Positions 1 through 12,782 of a stretch of DNA of 64,000 nt are shown here, in pieces. Source of the stretch: Salvia splendens (lineage: Eukaryota; Streptophyta; Magnoliopsida; Lamiales; Lamiaceae). A program made the translations under genes and the position numbers. Location: NCBI RefSeq assembly GCF_004379255.2, contig NC_056049.1:2666001-2730000 (forward strand), written 5' to 3'. Positions within the stretch are counted from its first letter, which is position 1. Every line of letters starts with the position of its first letter. The notes beneath the pieces are model-generated. The model had not been told where the DNA came from and searched no databases. It was given only the letters and a program-made list of their open reading frames with translations.

Positions 1-999
1 GATAAAATATTCTAGTGCATATATATTAAAATAATTATGAAAAAAGTTATGCTTCCACGTTAATTGTAAGAAGATTGTAGCGTACTAAAATTTTGAATTG
101 TAAGTATAGCATTGGGGCACATTAAGCAAAGTTAAATTTTATACTCATTAATAAAGAAATAGGATTTTAGTTTTATTAAGGCAAACTAGAAAGACATATG
201 ATTATTCTAAAATAGTAAAACCTTTCATCCATTATTTCCGAGTGAACCCACCCTTAAAGATGAGATCTGCTAACCTAAAAATCAGTGGAAGAGGCCACAC
301 ATGCCCATGTGACCAACAAGGGATAAAGGACACCTATCCAACAAAATGGACCACAACACAGCTATATATCAATATTGTGTGTTAGATTTTACGGGGATTA
401 AGTTTGATCTCATTCATTGAAACGTATACTTGATATGAACGTACTTGATTCGAGAAGAGGAGACCAACCAAATCCAATGAGGTCCGTGCTGGATATGGGC
501 ATAAGTGATACGTAAACAAGTTGTAGTAAGATTCCTTCTTCAATTCAATGAGAGATATGGGAATTAACTCACTAAACATTATCAATTGAACTCTTTTTAC
601 TTCATATTATCGATGTGAGACTAATTACATGTGGGTTTCCTAGTGAGATTCCATCTTAAATTTAATGAGAAATATGAGAATTGACTCACTAAATATTAGT
701 TCTATAAGTTTAACTCTTTTACTTGTATTATTGATGTGGGACAAACCACATGTGAGTCCTTTGTATTCGTTAATATCGGTTGATGTTAATGTTTTATCCT
801 AAAACCGATTGACTATGATCAACCCTACTCTGTTGATGTTTGATCCTAAAACCTACTGACTATGTATTCAAGTGGATCTCTTTTTACTTCACGTTTTTCA
901 ATATGGAACAACTCACACGTGAATATCTCATTGTTATTCTGTATATCTAATTTGTGGATGAAAAATCCAAATCCAAACATGATGAAAAGACAGGATGCT
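1..999. other. intergenic DNA with degenerate tandem repeat
   Basis: No gene is recognised here. Two diverged direct copies of about 115 bp lie at about 529-641 and 643-762. Both contain a block like GAGATATGGGAATTAACTCA followed by a block like CGATGTGAGACTAATTACAT. A shorter third relative is at about 877-923. A separate short motif, GATCCTAAAACC-like, also occurs twice near 795-865. The short open frames in this stretch have no recognisable homology. Confidence 0.5.
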
Positions 1000-1009
1000 C
1001 AAGTTGAAG

Positions 1010-1182
1010 GGATGGGATCCCCTGCTGTGGTGGGAGCACAGCAGGGGCTGCTGCCCTCACCCAAACAAATTTTTTATATTAAATTTTTTTTTTTTTATAA
1101 TATAAATTTATTATTAAAAAATTTGGTTGTGTGAGGGCAGCAGCCCCTGCTGTGCTCCCACCACAGCAGGGGATCCCCATCC
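1010..1182. mobile_element. Mutator-like MITE
   Basis: This is a near-perfect hairpin. The first about 55 bp (GGATGGGATCCCCTGCTGTG and on) return as the inverted complement at the right end, around an AT-rich loop. The 10-bp string CAAGTTGAAG flanks both sides (1000-1009 and 1183-1192), so a target duplication of 8-10 bp fits. A GG-starting terminus with a duplication of about 9 bp suggests a Mutator-like element, but an 8-bp hAT duplication cannot be excluded. There is no coding capacity. Confidence 0.7.
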
Positions 1183-1688
1183 CAAGTTGAAGAGATGGAA
1201 AAGATTGTGGGATGGCATATGCAATAAACATGACAAGGCGACAACAGCCTAAGATCAAGCACAAATCACACTACTTTCGGCCTTTCATAACTTACTCGAC
1301 TAAAAATTTTCCACCCACAATCATATGTTATCGAGAATTTGTGAATTGTGAGTCATCCTATATTTAGGGAGATGATGATGGTTGGTGAAAATTAAAATTA
1401 TAGTTTCTTTTTTTAAGTAAAATTACAAGTATAACAAAAACTTCCTCATAACTATTTCCACCATCTTTCTTTTAGCAATGGGAAACAACCTAGTTCGTAC
1501 TATATCCAATGTTGCACGACTTGCTTCCAATAAAAAGATACACTCACACCATCCCCATAAATAAAAGCTTTATGAACTACACAAATTTAATGTAAAATCG
1601 GTAAAATATAAGAGGGTAAAATATAAGAGGAAGAGAAACATAATCAAAATAGTGTTAACAAATAAATAAACTTATGACATCAATTGTA

Positions 1689-1839
1689 CCCCCTCCGTCT
1701 CACATTAGGATTAGGAGTCACACTTGCGTTTCTGCACATGTTTTGTAAAAATAATAATAAATAGTTAAAGTGGAAAAATAGTAAAATAAAAGAGAGAATA
1801 ATGTAAAAAAGAGTGACTCCTAATGTGGGACGAATAGAG
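1689..1839. mobile_element. Stowaway MITE (copy 1)
   Basis: The terminal inverted repeats are the diverged form of the CTCCCTCCGTCC motif, with CACATTAGG on the left and CCTAATGTG on the right. TA dinucleotides flank the element. It is a non-coding Tc1/mariner-derived MITE and the most eroded of the six full copies in the window. A half-like remnant (TTCCTCCGTTCTTT) follows at about 1872. Confidence 0.7.
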
Positions 1840-1841
1840 TA

Positions 1842-2462
1842 TAATCTATTATGTCTCGTTGAAAATGTGTTACTTCCTCCGTTCTTTAAAAATAAAAACT
1901 ATTGAAATATACACAGTTGATAAAGTAAAAATAAAAAAGAAAAAATAATTAAACTACTAATAATAAAAAATAAGTCATCTCTTTAGATGGAAAAAAGTTC
2001 CATAATATACAAAGTTTTTACTCTTAAGAAACATATTAAAATAGAAATAGTTACTAATTTTTAAAATTAAAAGACAGAATCTAGCATTTCCAACATATTA
2101 TCTCAAGTTTTTAATTAGCTAGGATCATCATTAAGAAACTCAATATGCAAATACTTTGATTATAAGCCTTTGTCACATTAAACACTATTGCATACATGCC
2201 TCTTAAAAGCATTTTTCAACTGTTCCTTGAAGAACCAGGAAGCTTAACAGAGAGATAAAGGGCATATTCATATTGTAACAGAGTCAACAGATTGCAGCAA
2301 AATTACCACTAGTAGGAACAGAGCCAAACATGTGACGACCCTTAGTCGGGTAACGACAATGGTTGCAGAAGACGATAACCCATAGCATGGTATAAGCAAT
2401 ACAAATACCCCCAACAACTACATTCAAACCCATCCATCGAATCTCCAGCCAAGTTGCAGCAG
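1842..2462. other. AT-rich spacer and SF3B2 3' flank
   Basis: No gene is visible. The right part, from about 2200, is probably the 3' untranslated region of the SF3B2 gene read from the minus strand. The left part is AT-rich and contains the Stowaway-like half element near 1872-2045. Confidence 0.4.
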
Positions 2463-5400
2463 TTAAAACTTGAAATCCTTCTTTTTCGACTGTTTCTCCT
2501 TCTCCTGCATCTTCCGTTTTCTTTTGTTCGCATTCTGCAATAATCTCAAAAGGGTCACAACTTCTTTAACAAGACACACGGACTAAATGTATCGATAATG
2601 GTGTACTATTTACCTCAGCAACCATGTCACTGAAATCCTCCTTCTGGGTGCGCAACTTCTCTTCTTCTCTGGCTTCCTCGTACCTAGGGAAGACGGTATA
2701 AGAGTAAAGCTTATCTGATATGCCAGACAAAGTATTTCTACTACATAAAATGGAAATAAATAAATGTCCTGTAACTTACTTGGCTTGCAAAACATTCTCC
2801 ATCGCATCCAACTCCTCCGGTGCCAATGTGACATCCACCTTATCTGACTTCTGACCTTTTAGCAAATCAACCTGGCATATAATCAATTTGATACAATAAA
2901 TTCAGTTTATTGTTTAATCCAAATAATATACGAAACTGTTCCTTCTCTATGAGTAGCTAACATGATACAACAGTATATCTCACCAGCCAACCGAAAGAAG
3001 GAAATACAAAATGACTTCAAGATTTAATATAAGTTAACTTCAGTTTTAATATACAGACACATACTTTATATGTATATAGTATAGACCCAGAGTTAAACTA
3101 CTTACCCTCTTTGCACCACCAGATTTGTCTTGTGTTCCAGTGTTAATGACATACCTGTATTAGATCATAATTGAGAATAAAAAGTCAGAAGACAGAATGC
3201 AAAAACATTTCTAAAATGCAAATTTTGTGATGTTTGACATACGTGTGGCCTGGTGCAAGCAGGGTTCCTGGTGCTATCTTCTCTTCTTTTTCTTCAAGCA
3301 CCTTAACACAAAACAAAAGACAAAGTTGGTACATATTGAAACCTTGAAAAAGTGGTAACAATGCCAGGAAAAAATAGGGAAAAATAAATACTTGGTAGAG
3401 AGGCCTATCAGGTTCCTTCCTCTGCTGCTTCCGAAGATCAATAACATCAGGGGTTTCAACACCAGTAGGAGTGCTGTAAGCATCCACCATTTAAACAGTT
3501 AGAGCAGCTCAAGAAGATATATACACCAGTCATTGGAGTACAGTATATAAAAAAATCTCAGTATAAAAGAGCAAAGCATGTATTTCACCTTGAAAGGCTG
3601 TCGACGGACTGTATGCCATCTTCAAGTTCCTCTTCTGCCATCTGTTCCTCCTCTTCCTCCTCCTCTTCCTCCTCCTCTTCTTCCTCCTCCTCCTCCTCCA
3701 AGTCACCCCAGTGCTTACTCTTATCAACTGGTTCTTCCTGCAAATCAATGCGTTTAAATTACATGGAGAAAAAATCATAACAAAAGGCTCATGCATGAAA
3801 ACGATTGAAATGAACTATGTATTTTACCTCATAATTGGGTTCATCTTGCTGTACAAAGCCAAATACATCTCCATAGAGGGGACGTCCATACTGGTTCACA
3901 AAAGAAAATACAAATATATGAGGGAGAGTCGTTGATGAAACTCAAGGTAATACCACAAAGTATATAAAAGTAAACTCACTTCATCAACGGGAGGTTTGCC
4001 CCATTCCCCATGTCCATAGCCAAATTTAGCTCGAGCGGGAATAGGTGCATTAAGCCCGGGGATTTTTAGATGAGGATAAGAAGGTGGAGGACCGTATCTC
4101 TGCATGACAAAATAAAGTATTAATTGCAACTCATCTCTATTACGAGAAAGTGACAACAATTTAGAAATTAGCTTTAATGAAACAACCAAATGAAGTAAAC
4201 AAAGTAGTAATAATCTTTTAAACCTGCATATTGATGAGCCATGGTGGAGGGGCACCATCAGGCATGCCTAGAGCCTCTTTTAACTCATGTGACAATGTCC
4301 CTGGTTTCATTTCTCGTAGTTTCACCTGATAGCAGCCAAAGAAAATTGGCATATCAGAGTTCAAGATATTATAAAAAATGCAGATGAACTGACAAAATAT
4401 ACTTTAAGTAATAGTATCTATGTTGATTTCCATACCTCAAATTCCTTCCCCTCATAATACAAATCGCCATGATATGTTAATTTCGGCTTAGTCTGATGCT
4501 TGAAGAATGCATCATGAAGAACCTACAAAAGTTAAAATAGAACAATGATTATCAAGAAATAAGATGTGAAGTCAACGAAGAAGAAAGCTTAGCACATCAT
4601 ACAAATCCATACATCCTCCAGTATAAGCAATTACTCCCTCCGTCCCCAAAGAATATGCACTTTAGGGACGAGAGAGGTAGAGAGAAAAAGTAATTAAAGT
4701 ATAGTTAGTGGAGAATGGGTCCCACCTTATTAGAGAGAAAAGACTTTCCAAAATTAGAAAGTGCATATTCTTGTGGGACGGAATAAAAAGGAAAGAGTGC
4801 ATATTCTTGTGGGACGGAGGGAGTATATCATAACCAGAAATGTAGGGTTAAAGACTTATTATACTCAAATACCTGATAATCAATGTCCATCTTTCCCATT
4901 TTAGGCTGCATTCTCTCGCGTTGCTTTTGTTTCAACTTTTTACTATCCTCTTTTTCAATGTAAGCCTGTTAAATATAATAACAAAGCAGCAGGGATTAAA
5001 TTAGGTTACAAAATAATAAGTAACTATCTGATCTGCCATCAGAGTTCTGGAATTAGAGAAGACAGAAGAAATCAATAAGAATGATACACATAAGAACAGA
5101 AAGGGGGAAAGTCTTACTTGTCTAATTTTCTCTATTCCTGTAGCAGCAATGAAATCAGGAAGTTGAAAAGGCTGTTTTTCGATACCTCTCTTTCCCTGAA
5201 AAGCAGTCATCAAAGAAGTTGAGATGTGTGACAAGCATGTACGTTTGAAGCATAATCTAATATTCATAAAATGCATCAAATAATATTTGGTCCCGCTTGT
5301 AAACTCAATGTTCCAACTTCTGATTTTAGCATCGACCAATAACATCTAATTTAAGAAGCAAAGATCTTCACTTCAGAGATACTCAGATACTTTCAGTTAC

Positions 5401-8136
5401 TGTATGACAAAATACATTCTTCATCAAGAACTGCACAGACATTCAAAATCTTCATTCCCTATTACCACTAAAGAGTGTCAATTCAAAAGGGGATTGGTGT
5501 AGGGAACTGTGAACTAGTTGAAACAAATAAAATATAAAATCCCCAGCAAATTCCTAGGATTGTGATATCCAGAATTTAAAGTTTATTTCTCACATAAGAC
5601 TGTTTCTAAGGGCATATTAAAAAGGATTATGGTACGGCCAACACCCAACCCACACTAGCCAATACGATAAACATAACTCAGACAAGGTTCCCCTTGTCAA
5701 CACCTACATGTCAAGGCTCCACAAGTTCCACCGCAGCACCCCTGCAAGAACGATATATGCATATAAGACAAACCTCATTGACTTATCGTCCATTACAGTC
5801 TTCCCTAACCCCCCATTATTTAATTAAACAACCATCATGCCTCTTAGAAATATGTTTACACAAGCAATGAACGCAGTACTCATTAGTAAAACAAGCCATA
5901 CTCAACCCACCATGCAACTCAGACATAATGATTCACCTGTAAAAACTTCCTTTTCTGGCACCAGTGTCGTGGTACTGCAACAGTGTTTCGGTATGACTTG
6001 AGATATACCAACAGCTTTGGATCTGAAGAAGTTGCATCCCATACCTAGAATGCGATAAATGTAAGTATTTGGTTTACTGGAAAGAGTCAAGTTATATTCC
6101 AAAGTAGAAAAAAGGCAGTTGTTCTGTAGAATATATAATCTGATCCTGATAAAAACAAGAATGCACCAGTCGTTTTAGAACTTCAATGTTTGTTCACAAC
6201 TATCAGGCAAATCACTTCTCCCGAGACAGCCCCGTTATTTTCGGTAAGGCAAGGGGATTTTGAGAAATATCATTAATAAAGACTGAAATAGACCATCTTA
6301 ACAAGAGTATCATATATGCTGCATTGATAAACGTAGGACTGTAAGATCCACAATGTCATCATAAAAACACTGGTCTAAAATTGGGAATGGAGGAGCATAA
6401 CACGACAAAATCCTTCATCAATTTTCATTACTTGTAATACAGCAATTATCATGCATCTTGAATGAGTTGAGATATGAATATGTAAAAAAAGGAAACAGTA
6501 GTTTACTAGTTCCATCATCTTTTGCATTAGCAGACATGTTGGGGTAAAGTTCATTAGAAGTGGGAGACTTCAATAAAAAGTTGATTACATAGACATAACA
6601 ACTCCCATAACCAGAGCATATCAAAGCTTGCATCATAACATTGGCAAATATTAAAGATAAAAAGGTTGGAACTGGTAAATCTAAAAATCTACAAAGTTAA
6701 CAAACAAGGCTGGTACGAAGGTAAATAAAATATATTTAAGAAATTTAGTTTTAACCTCAACAACATCAGGTCTTGTACAAATCTGCTTCAGTTCAGCAAT
6801 CTTCATCCGACGTTGAAGCTGCAACAGAACAAGGTAAGTATTACAAGGTCATTGTGAATTGTGATTGATAAGATCAAACACGAAAACCATGTCTGTTAGT
6901 GGAGAACCTTTTTCTTTTTATTAGAGATTCCCTTTTCTTTTTGCTGAGTATCTTGTTCCTCTTCTTCAGAATCTGAGTCCGCCTTCTTCTTTAATGCTGG
7001 ATCAGGGGCAGTCTCATCCTTTTTATCATTTTCCTGAAGAAACAAAAATGGAAGTACAGATCAGGTGTATGATCAGAAAAACATAGAGAACTAACAAAAG
7101 GGGGCATTGTGAAAAATGCACCAAAAATGCATCAGGTGTATTCTTACCTCAGCAACCGTGTTGTCCATGAAATTAAATTTCTCAAAAACCTTCCTGAATT
7201 CCTCATCAACGCCATCTAATTCTGCTTTTTCTGGTACATATTCAACCTCTACTAGTTCCAAAGCCTGATGATTACACAATAAAGATGAAATGGACGTCAG
7301 GTCTATTTAATGAGTTAACAACCAGCAACCACAAAGTAATCACATAACAAAACCTATCCATTTTCCATTCATATATTTGTCTAACATCCAATACTAACAC
7401 ACTGAAACTAGCAATTCTCTAAGGTAATGGAACTGATCTAGTGAGAAAATAATGGATAAAATTCTAGAGTTCATCAAGCTGAAGAAACACTTCCATCACC
7501 AGTAACTGTTGCGCGTGGCTAAAAAAATCAGAAAACCAGATTGACACATACAACCATTCATATCAACCAGAAATTCAGTGGTCTGAAGCTAATAAATAAG
7601 TTGCAATGACTCGAAACTACCAGTTCCCTCACATTTCTTTTCTAGAACACTATGTCTTCACTTTTTTAGAATTGTGCAAGTTATAAATCATTTGTTATTC
7701 CATGCATCCTTCTATTAGCGTTTACGACAGATCCAACTAGCAATACAGTATACCATTCATACAGCTTCAGCATGCTAAAACCTAGATAAAACAGATGTGA
7801 AATGAAACCAAGACAACTCCATTTCCACACCAGCTAGATATCATTTCCCCCAGCTCAGGGCCTCAAAAAAACAAACCGCTGCATAAACTTCAGTACCTTG
7901 GCAGGGTCAGAGTTCTCCTTAGAACTGTCATGCGATCCGCCGTCGGCGTCCTCCGCCGCAGTGTCGCTGTCATTTCCGTTGGCGTTGCTCTGCTTGTTCT
8001 TCTTCTGCTTCCGCCTCCTCCTGCGCTTCTCGGTTTCCCGTGACTTCTTCGCGGCGGCCTTAGGGTTTTGCGATTTGAGATCGCCGCTGGGGACCGAAAG
8101 AGATTCTGCGACGCCGTTCGCAACTTCCACCGGCAT
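2463..8136 (-). CDS. SF3B2: splicing factor 3B subunit 2 (SAP145)
   Basis: This encodes the U2 snRNP SF3b component that helps anchor the branch-site complex to pre-mRNA in the nucleus. About 18 exons can be followed. Exon 1 (7897-8136) starts with MPVEVANG and has a lysine/arginine-rich stretch. Exon 2 is 7148-7264. The DUF382 region follows (KIAELKQICTRPDVVEVWDA, then PRHWCQKRKFLQ), then the PSP domain (LSHELKEALGMPDGAPPPWL and PSYPHLKIPGLNAPIPARAK). A run of glutamates is encoded at about 3640-3702. The C terminus is lysine-rich and ends KKKDFKF with a stop at 2463-2465. The ATG at 8134-8136 is the first in frame and gives the family N terminus. A Stowaway MITE sits in an intron at 4634-4823. 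All exons seen keep frame, so the gene looks intact. Internal exon edges were read by eye. Confidence 0.93.
4634..4823. mobile_element. Stowaway MITE (copy 2) in SF3B2 intron
   Basis: CTCCCTCCGTCCCC at the left and GGGACGGAGGGAG at the right form terminal inverted repeats flanked by TA. The inner arms match too (AAGAATATGCAC against GTGCATATTCTT). The right arm is partly duplicated in tandem: GTGCATATTCTTGTGGGACG occurs twice, about 45 bp apart. It lies in an SF3B2 intron and should be spliced out. Confidence 0.85.
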
Positions 8137-8562
8137 CCTGAATTTGGTTGGTTTGCACGAGCTGAATCAGCCCTAATATTCTCCCCCTTTCGTGTGCAGA
8201 TTGAATTTGCCGGGATCGGAAGCGGCTTCAAATCTGTGGAGTTTTGCGGATAATACTGTTGGGCTATTTCTAAGTATATTTTCCAATTCTATATTTGTCG
8301 GTGCTATGAAGTTGGGTTCTAAATGGGCCTAACTAGTCGGACCTTCTTTTGTGGACAAATTTGACAAAATATCTGATCCCACAAAAGGCGATTCTATTTT
8401 TATTTTGACAAATTTGGAATAGAGAAATTGATGTTAAAAGTTTAATGAGTAGAGAGATAATAGTGTTGAGAGAGAAAATAGAGTAAAATATGATATAGAA
8501 TAATTTTTTTGCCAATAACAAAACTGAATTTAAGTAATTTGGGATAATCCAAAAAAAATATA
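8137..8562. promoter_or_regulatory. SF3B2 5' flank and AT-rich spacer
   Basis: About the first 110 bp upstream of the SF3B2 ATG are mixed-composition DNA that probably holds the 5' untranslated region and core promoter. The rest is AT-rich. No convincing TATA box was identified. Confidence 0.3.
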
Positions 8563-8732
8563 CTCCCTCGGTCCCATCGTCCCATAAAAGATGTCACATT
8601 TCCATTTTTAAAAAAAGTTTTCTCTCACATTTATATAAATATTATATTTTCTATCTCCAAACTCACAAAACAAAAGCTCCTAAAATCCTGTGCCGTCCCA
8701 CAGGTGTGACATCTTTTGTGGGACGGAGGGAG
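8563..8732. mobile_element. Stowaway MITE (copy 3)
   Basis: Terminal inverted repeats CTCCCTCGGTCCCA and GGGACGGAGGGAG are flanked by TA. The inner arms AAAGATGTCACA and TGTGACATCTTTT pair. It is non-coding and sits between the SF3B2 promoter and the 3' side of VIP5. Confidence 0.85.
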
Positions 8733-8948
8733 TACTACTTAAGTAACTTAGGAAAACACAAAATAAAATACATGACTTAGATAACTTGGAACAAATAGAG
8801 TATTAGTATTTTAATTCTTATTTTACTAACTAGGATTTATTTGAATATAGACATTTAACTTTAATAATTGAGATTTTGTATGGCTATCATGTCACGTGGA
8901 ATCAGATTTTTGTATCGTGTTTATGTTGTATCTGTGTTGTTTATGTTT

Positions 8949-9200
8949 GAGCATATATTGATAACAGGTCTTGTTCGTATTTAACCTATTGTGTTGTCAC
9001 GTTGACCCAATAACAACCAGCACGATTTGTCAGTTCAGATTTCAGGGTTGTGCTGAGTCCATCACCTTTTGTGTCTGTTTGTTTCGAGCATTATCATAAC
9101 AAGTCTTGTTCGTGTTTGACCTATTGTGTTGTCGCGTTGACCCGATAACAACCAGCCCAATTTGTCAGTTCAGACCCCAGGACCAGGCTGAGTCCATCAC
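8949..9200. repeat. diverged direct duplication, two units
   Basis: Two copies of about 115 bp (about 8949-9066 and 9087-9200) share the block TTGTTCGTRTTTRACCTATTGTGTTGTC and end in CTGAGTCCATCAC. They differ at scattered sites. No open frame or terminal repeat identifies the source. The second unit lies close to the 3' end of VIP5, and about 9200-9455 is probably its 3' untranslated region. Confidence 0.55.
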
Positions 9201-9455
9201 GATAATTAATAATCACAAGGAAGCTAGAAGGCAGAAGACAAAGATAGAGCAATGAGGATAAAAAATGTTGAGCAAACGATGTCCCCTTACATATAACGTT
9301 TGAAAATTCTTGCAATAACAATCTGCCTTTCATCTTAGAGGTAGTCTTGCCGTAATTCACTCTAGTCTGAACACAACAACTGAGATAACATAACCAGTTC
9401 AAAGGCGAGTACGAAGCTGAGACGCAGACGGGGCAAAACAGCCACAAGCGAGGAT

Positions 9456-11342
9456 TCAGAGCAGACCCCTCCGCCTCTTATAGTCACTGACGGTCAGGGT
9501 GAGTGCGTGTCTCCTCCCATCACTCTCAGGCACTCTCACCCCGAGAGTAGCTTCGATCATCTGTTTTCTAGCCATATATCCGGCTTGGGCTCCCTGAGGG
9601 CCCCCGAATTGCTGAAGCACAGCTAGCGATATGGGCAGTTCGAAATTATGTAGCATGTATGATTCAGTCCCTTGATCAACTGGAGCTCTTGTGTCCACCA
9701 ACTTTCCAGCATCTGCTGCTGCTTCGATGGCCGCAGCTGTAGCTTCCATTCCCATCTCCGCAAGACCTCCTCCCGCTCCATTATCACTACGTGTAGCAGC
9801 AACTGCTTCATCATTTGGCACACCAGCAGCTTCTCCTCCATTACTGTTCGCCACGTAATAATTCCTCGATCTAGTCCATCTTCTGGAGAAAGGATCGTAC
9901 CCAGCCTCTCCAGCTTTCAAACCAGAGTTAATCGGCTTCAGCTCTGATGCATTTTTGAAATTCTCCACCCTGTTCTTCCTGTTCATTTCTGCCAGCTTAA
10001 TTGCCTTGGAGTCTTTCACCTGGACCCGGCGACTTGCTTCCAATTCTTTTAGCCTCGCCTTTATCCTATCCACCTCTACCTCATCATCATTCTCCTTGGC
10101 TACTTCCAACGCCCTCCTCAGACGATCTTTCTCCGCTGCAACATTTAGCGGCCTCCACGTGGCTGATTTTTTCTCCTGCAGCATCTGCTTTACAGTGGCT
10201 GCAGAGTAGACGAATGAATTTGTTTTCTGGATGGCATCCTTCTTATCCAAAACATCCTGTTTTGAAGGCATGTGACCACCACTGCGTTCAACCTCCCTAA
10301 CCCACTGATCAAACTCCTCCCTTAAAGGAGCAGCATCGGAAATCATTGCCATCTGCCACCTAGCAGCAGAGCTCTCGTTGCCCCAAACCACATTCAGGTA
10401 CTTGTATGTGGTCTTATTGTCAAGTTTATACTGTCGATCAGGGTCTGTAGCATCAACATTGCGTACCACACAAAGCCTATAGATAGGACCAGTCCTTGAC
10501 TTTCCAATTCCAACTCGCACAAAACAGCCAACAATCAGTTCATCAAAGAAGGGCTCCATGAACCACTTTGCCAGTTTTGACCTGCGAATTGTGATATCCC
10601 TGATGTCTTCAAATGTTGGCACCTTGGACTCCGACAGAATCTTGTCATCATCACTATCAGCCAATCCACCATCACCTGTCAAATCTTCATCACTGCGAGA
10701 TCCACTCTCGCTCCTGCTAGGGCTACTCAAGGTTGCAGAAGTGATAGTTCTTCTCTTCACAGGTGAGTATCGGCTGCCAGATCCTTTAGCTGATTCTCTT
10801 CTTCGTTTAACCAATTCATCCAATGCACCCGCCCTTTGAGCTTTCGAGCGCATGTTACGTGTAGGCGCTTTAGGGGGACTTCCTTTTCTGTTGTCTTGGC
10901 CTTTCCTTTTTTTCAGCTTCTCAGTCAAATCTCGGTCACTTCTCTTGGTTGCACGGGCTTCTAGTATCATTTCACGTTCGAGCTCAGTAAGCTTCGATAA
11001 TTTTTCCCTATCATCTTCATCCTTGTATAAATCACTCCCAACGGAATCATTGTCACTGTCACGATCACGATCATAATCATCTTTCTCATCACCGTCTTCA
11101 CTACTACGGTCATCATCTCTATCTGCAGGGTCCAACCTCTTCTTTAGAGGCACCTGTGAACCCGATGGCTTTCTACTCGAATACCCACGATCACCATCAG
11201 AATCATCATTTTTTGAGTCACTTCCATCGTCAGAATATGAGCCTTTTCGCCTCCGCCTCGATGGTGGAGATGAATGCCTGTTCCTCCCAGGAGTACTTGT
11301 CCTTCCTGCCGCCTCAAGGAGCAATTTCTCTAAGTCCGCCAT
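9456..11342 (-). CDS. VIP5: RTF1/VIP5, PAF1 complex subunit
   Basis: This is a 628-residue protein in one uninterrupted exon, from ATG (MADLEKLLLEAAGR) to a C terminus ending RRRGLL. Residues 1-240 are low-complexity Ser/Asp/Arg/Lys. Residues about 243-375 are a Plus3 domain (FEDIRDITIRRSKLAKWF, VGCFVRVGIG, YRLCVVRNVD, LNVVWGN). The segment after it is charged and probably helical. RTF1 proteins act in the nuclear PAF1 complex. There the Plus3 domain binds phosphorylated SPT5, and the complex promotes histone H2B ubiquitination and H3K4/K36 methylation during Pol II elongation. Arabidopsis VIP5 is needed for FLC expression. The frame is intact and of usual length. The 5' leader (11343 to about 11900) may contain an intron, but I could not fix its borders. 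Confidence 0.93.
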   Translation of the reverse strand: MADLEKLLLEAAGRTSTPGRNRHSSPPSRRRRKGSYSDDGSDSKNDDSDGDRGYSSRKPSGSQVPLKKRLDPADRDDDRSSEDGDEKDDYDRDRDSDNDSVGSDLYKDEDDREKLSKLTELEREMILEARATKRSDRDLTEKLKKRKGQDNRKGSPPKAPTRNMRSKAQRAGALDELVKRRRESAKGSGSRYSPVKRRTITSATLSSPSRSESGSRSDEDLTGDGGLADSDDDKILSESKVPTFEDIRDITIRRSKLAKWFMEPFFDELIVGCFVRVGIGKSRTGPIYRLCVVRNVDATDPDRQYKLDNKTTYKYLNVVWGNESSAARWQMAMISDAAPLREEFDQWVREVERSGGHMPSKQDVLDKKDAIQKTNSFVYSAATVKQMLQEKKSATWRPLNVAAEKDRLRRALEVAKENDDEVEVDRIKARLKELEASRRVQVKDSKAIKLAEMNRKNRVENFKNASELKPINSGLKAGEAGYDPFSRRWTRSRNYYVANSNGGEAAGVPNDEAVAATRSDNGAGGGLAEMGMEATAAAIEAAADAGKLVDTRAPVDQGTESYMLHNFELPISLAVLQQFGGPQGAQAGYMARKQMIEATLGVRVPESDGRRHALTLTVSDYKRRRGLL

Positions 11343-12782
11343 TCAAACCTTAAGGCACCTATTACGGATGAACAAATCACTCAATAGCAAAAGTAAGCCT
11401 GAATAGAACTCTCAACAATGAAGCATATATATCTAAAAACCACGAGTTTGATGAGTAGCCATTACCAGAAATTATCACAAAAAAGATCAGACCCAAGCTC
11501 TGATGCTAAAAGCCACGAGCTTGATCGAAATCTGTCCGATATTAGCGATATACACATCAAATTCCAATTCAGTAAAAAGCAAACGCTTATTCAGAACCTA
11601 ATGTTGATTACGAGATGAAATCATTCAAAATTATACATTCGTGAATTATTATCAACCAATCTGACATCATATTTCAATATCTCACAAAACTTATAATTCC
11701 AATGCAGGAAAAGTGAGCTAACTTCCTGACCTCATTACGAAACCCCAACAAAGACTGGACTGAGATGTGAAGAAAAAGAAGAAGAAGAAGATGCTATGTC
11801 GGTGAAGAAGAATTTGACCTGATGAACGAATATAATAAATGCTTCTTGATGCTTTTGAGCTGTGGTTGAGTTTCACCAAAATTTTGCGAAGACGAAGGAA
11901 TTATAGAGATAGAAGGAGAAACGAGAGAGATGAACACATATAGTTTTAACCTATTTCCCAAATTAGTTTTAACCTATTTCCCAAATCAATATGAGAAGTC
12001 CAAGTACTGCATATTTTCTTCCTTGTACTAAATTCCTAAAACAAACACATCTCCACACTGAAACGAGCTGAAATCTTTTAACTTGGTCAGTGATAGGCAA
12101 GTACAAGCCCTAAAATATCTTCGTACCTCGAATAAATTGTATTTCTGATCGAAATTGGCGAAGAAATTGAACGCCGTCGCACTATTTCACCCGCAATAAC
12201 TCAATTACGGGTCGGCGACGAAGCGTGGGCTGCAGAATAACTCGAAATCGTTTGGGAAGATCATAACTCAGAAGGCAACATGAAGAAGAAGATTGATGAG
12301 ATCGTTAAAAAAATTTTGCAAATTAATGATAAATTGTGTGTGCGGTCCCTGAACTATAAAGTCTTCCAATTTTGGTCCTCGAATTTTGGATCTTGGTTTT
12401 TTCCTTTTTTTAATATAGACAAAAATTTAAAGGCAGCGTCATGATGAATTCATAGGAGAGTGAAACCCGAAACATTTAGGCCAAGAGATTAACCACTACA
12501 ATATATGATTACAAAGTGCTTTTCCAATATATGTACGTACGTAGACAGTCACAGTTTATCTAACAATAATAGTCGTAAAAGAATCAAGCTTTTTAGGTGA
12601 ATTAAATGTTAGTACTACTAAACAACTAACAGAATTAACCAAATTTTATTTGAATCGAAATTACAGTAAATTACATTATACATAAATAACATAACTTCGA
12701 CACATTAACCACATTGAATACAGAGTGGCACAAAACCTTTCTGAGTTTTGTGGATATTTCGTACAAAAACTTTGTCGATTCT
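11343..12782. other. VIP5 5' leader and intergenic spacer
   Basis: The first about 600 bp probably hold the VIP5 5' untranslated region, which contains a GAAGAA-rich purine tract near 11770-11800. The rest separates VIP5 from the 3' end of the DapB gene. A short direct duplication of TAGTTTTAACCTATTTCCCAAAT occurs near 11940-11985. No other gene is seen. Confidence 0.35.
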
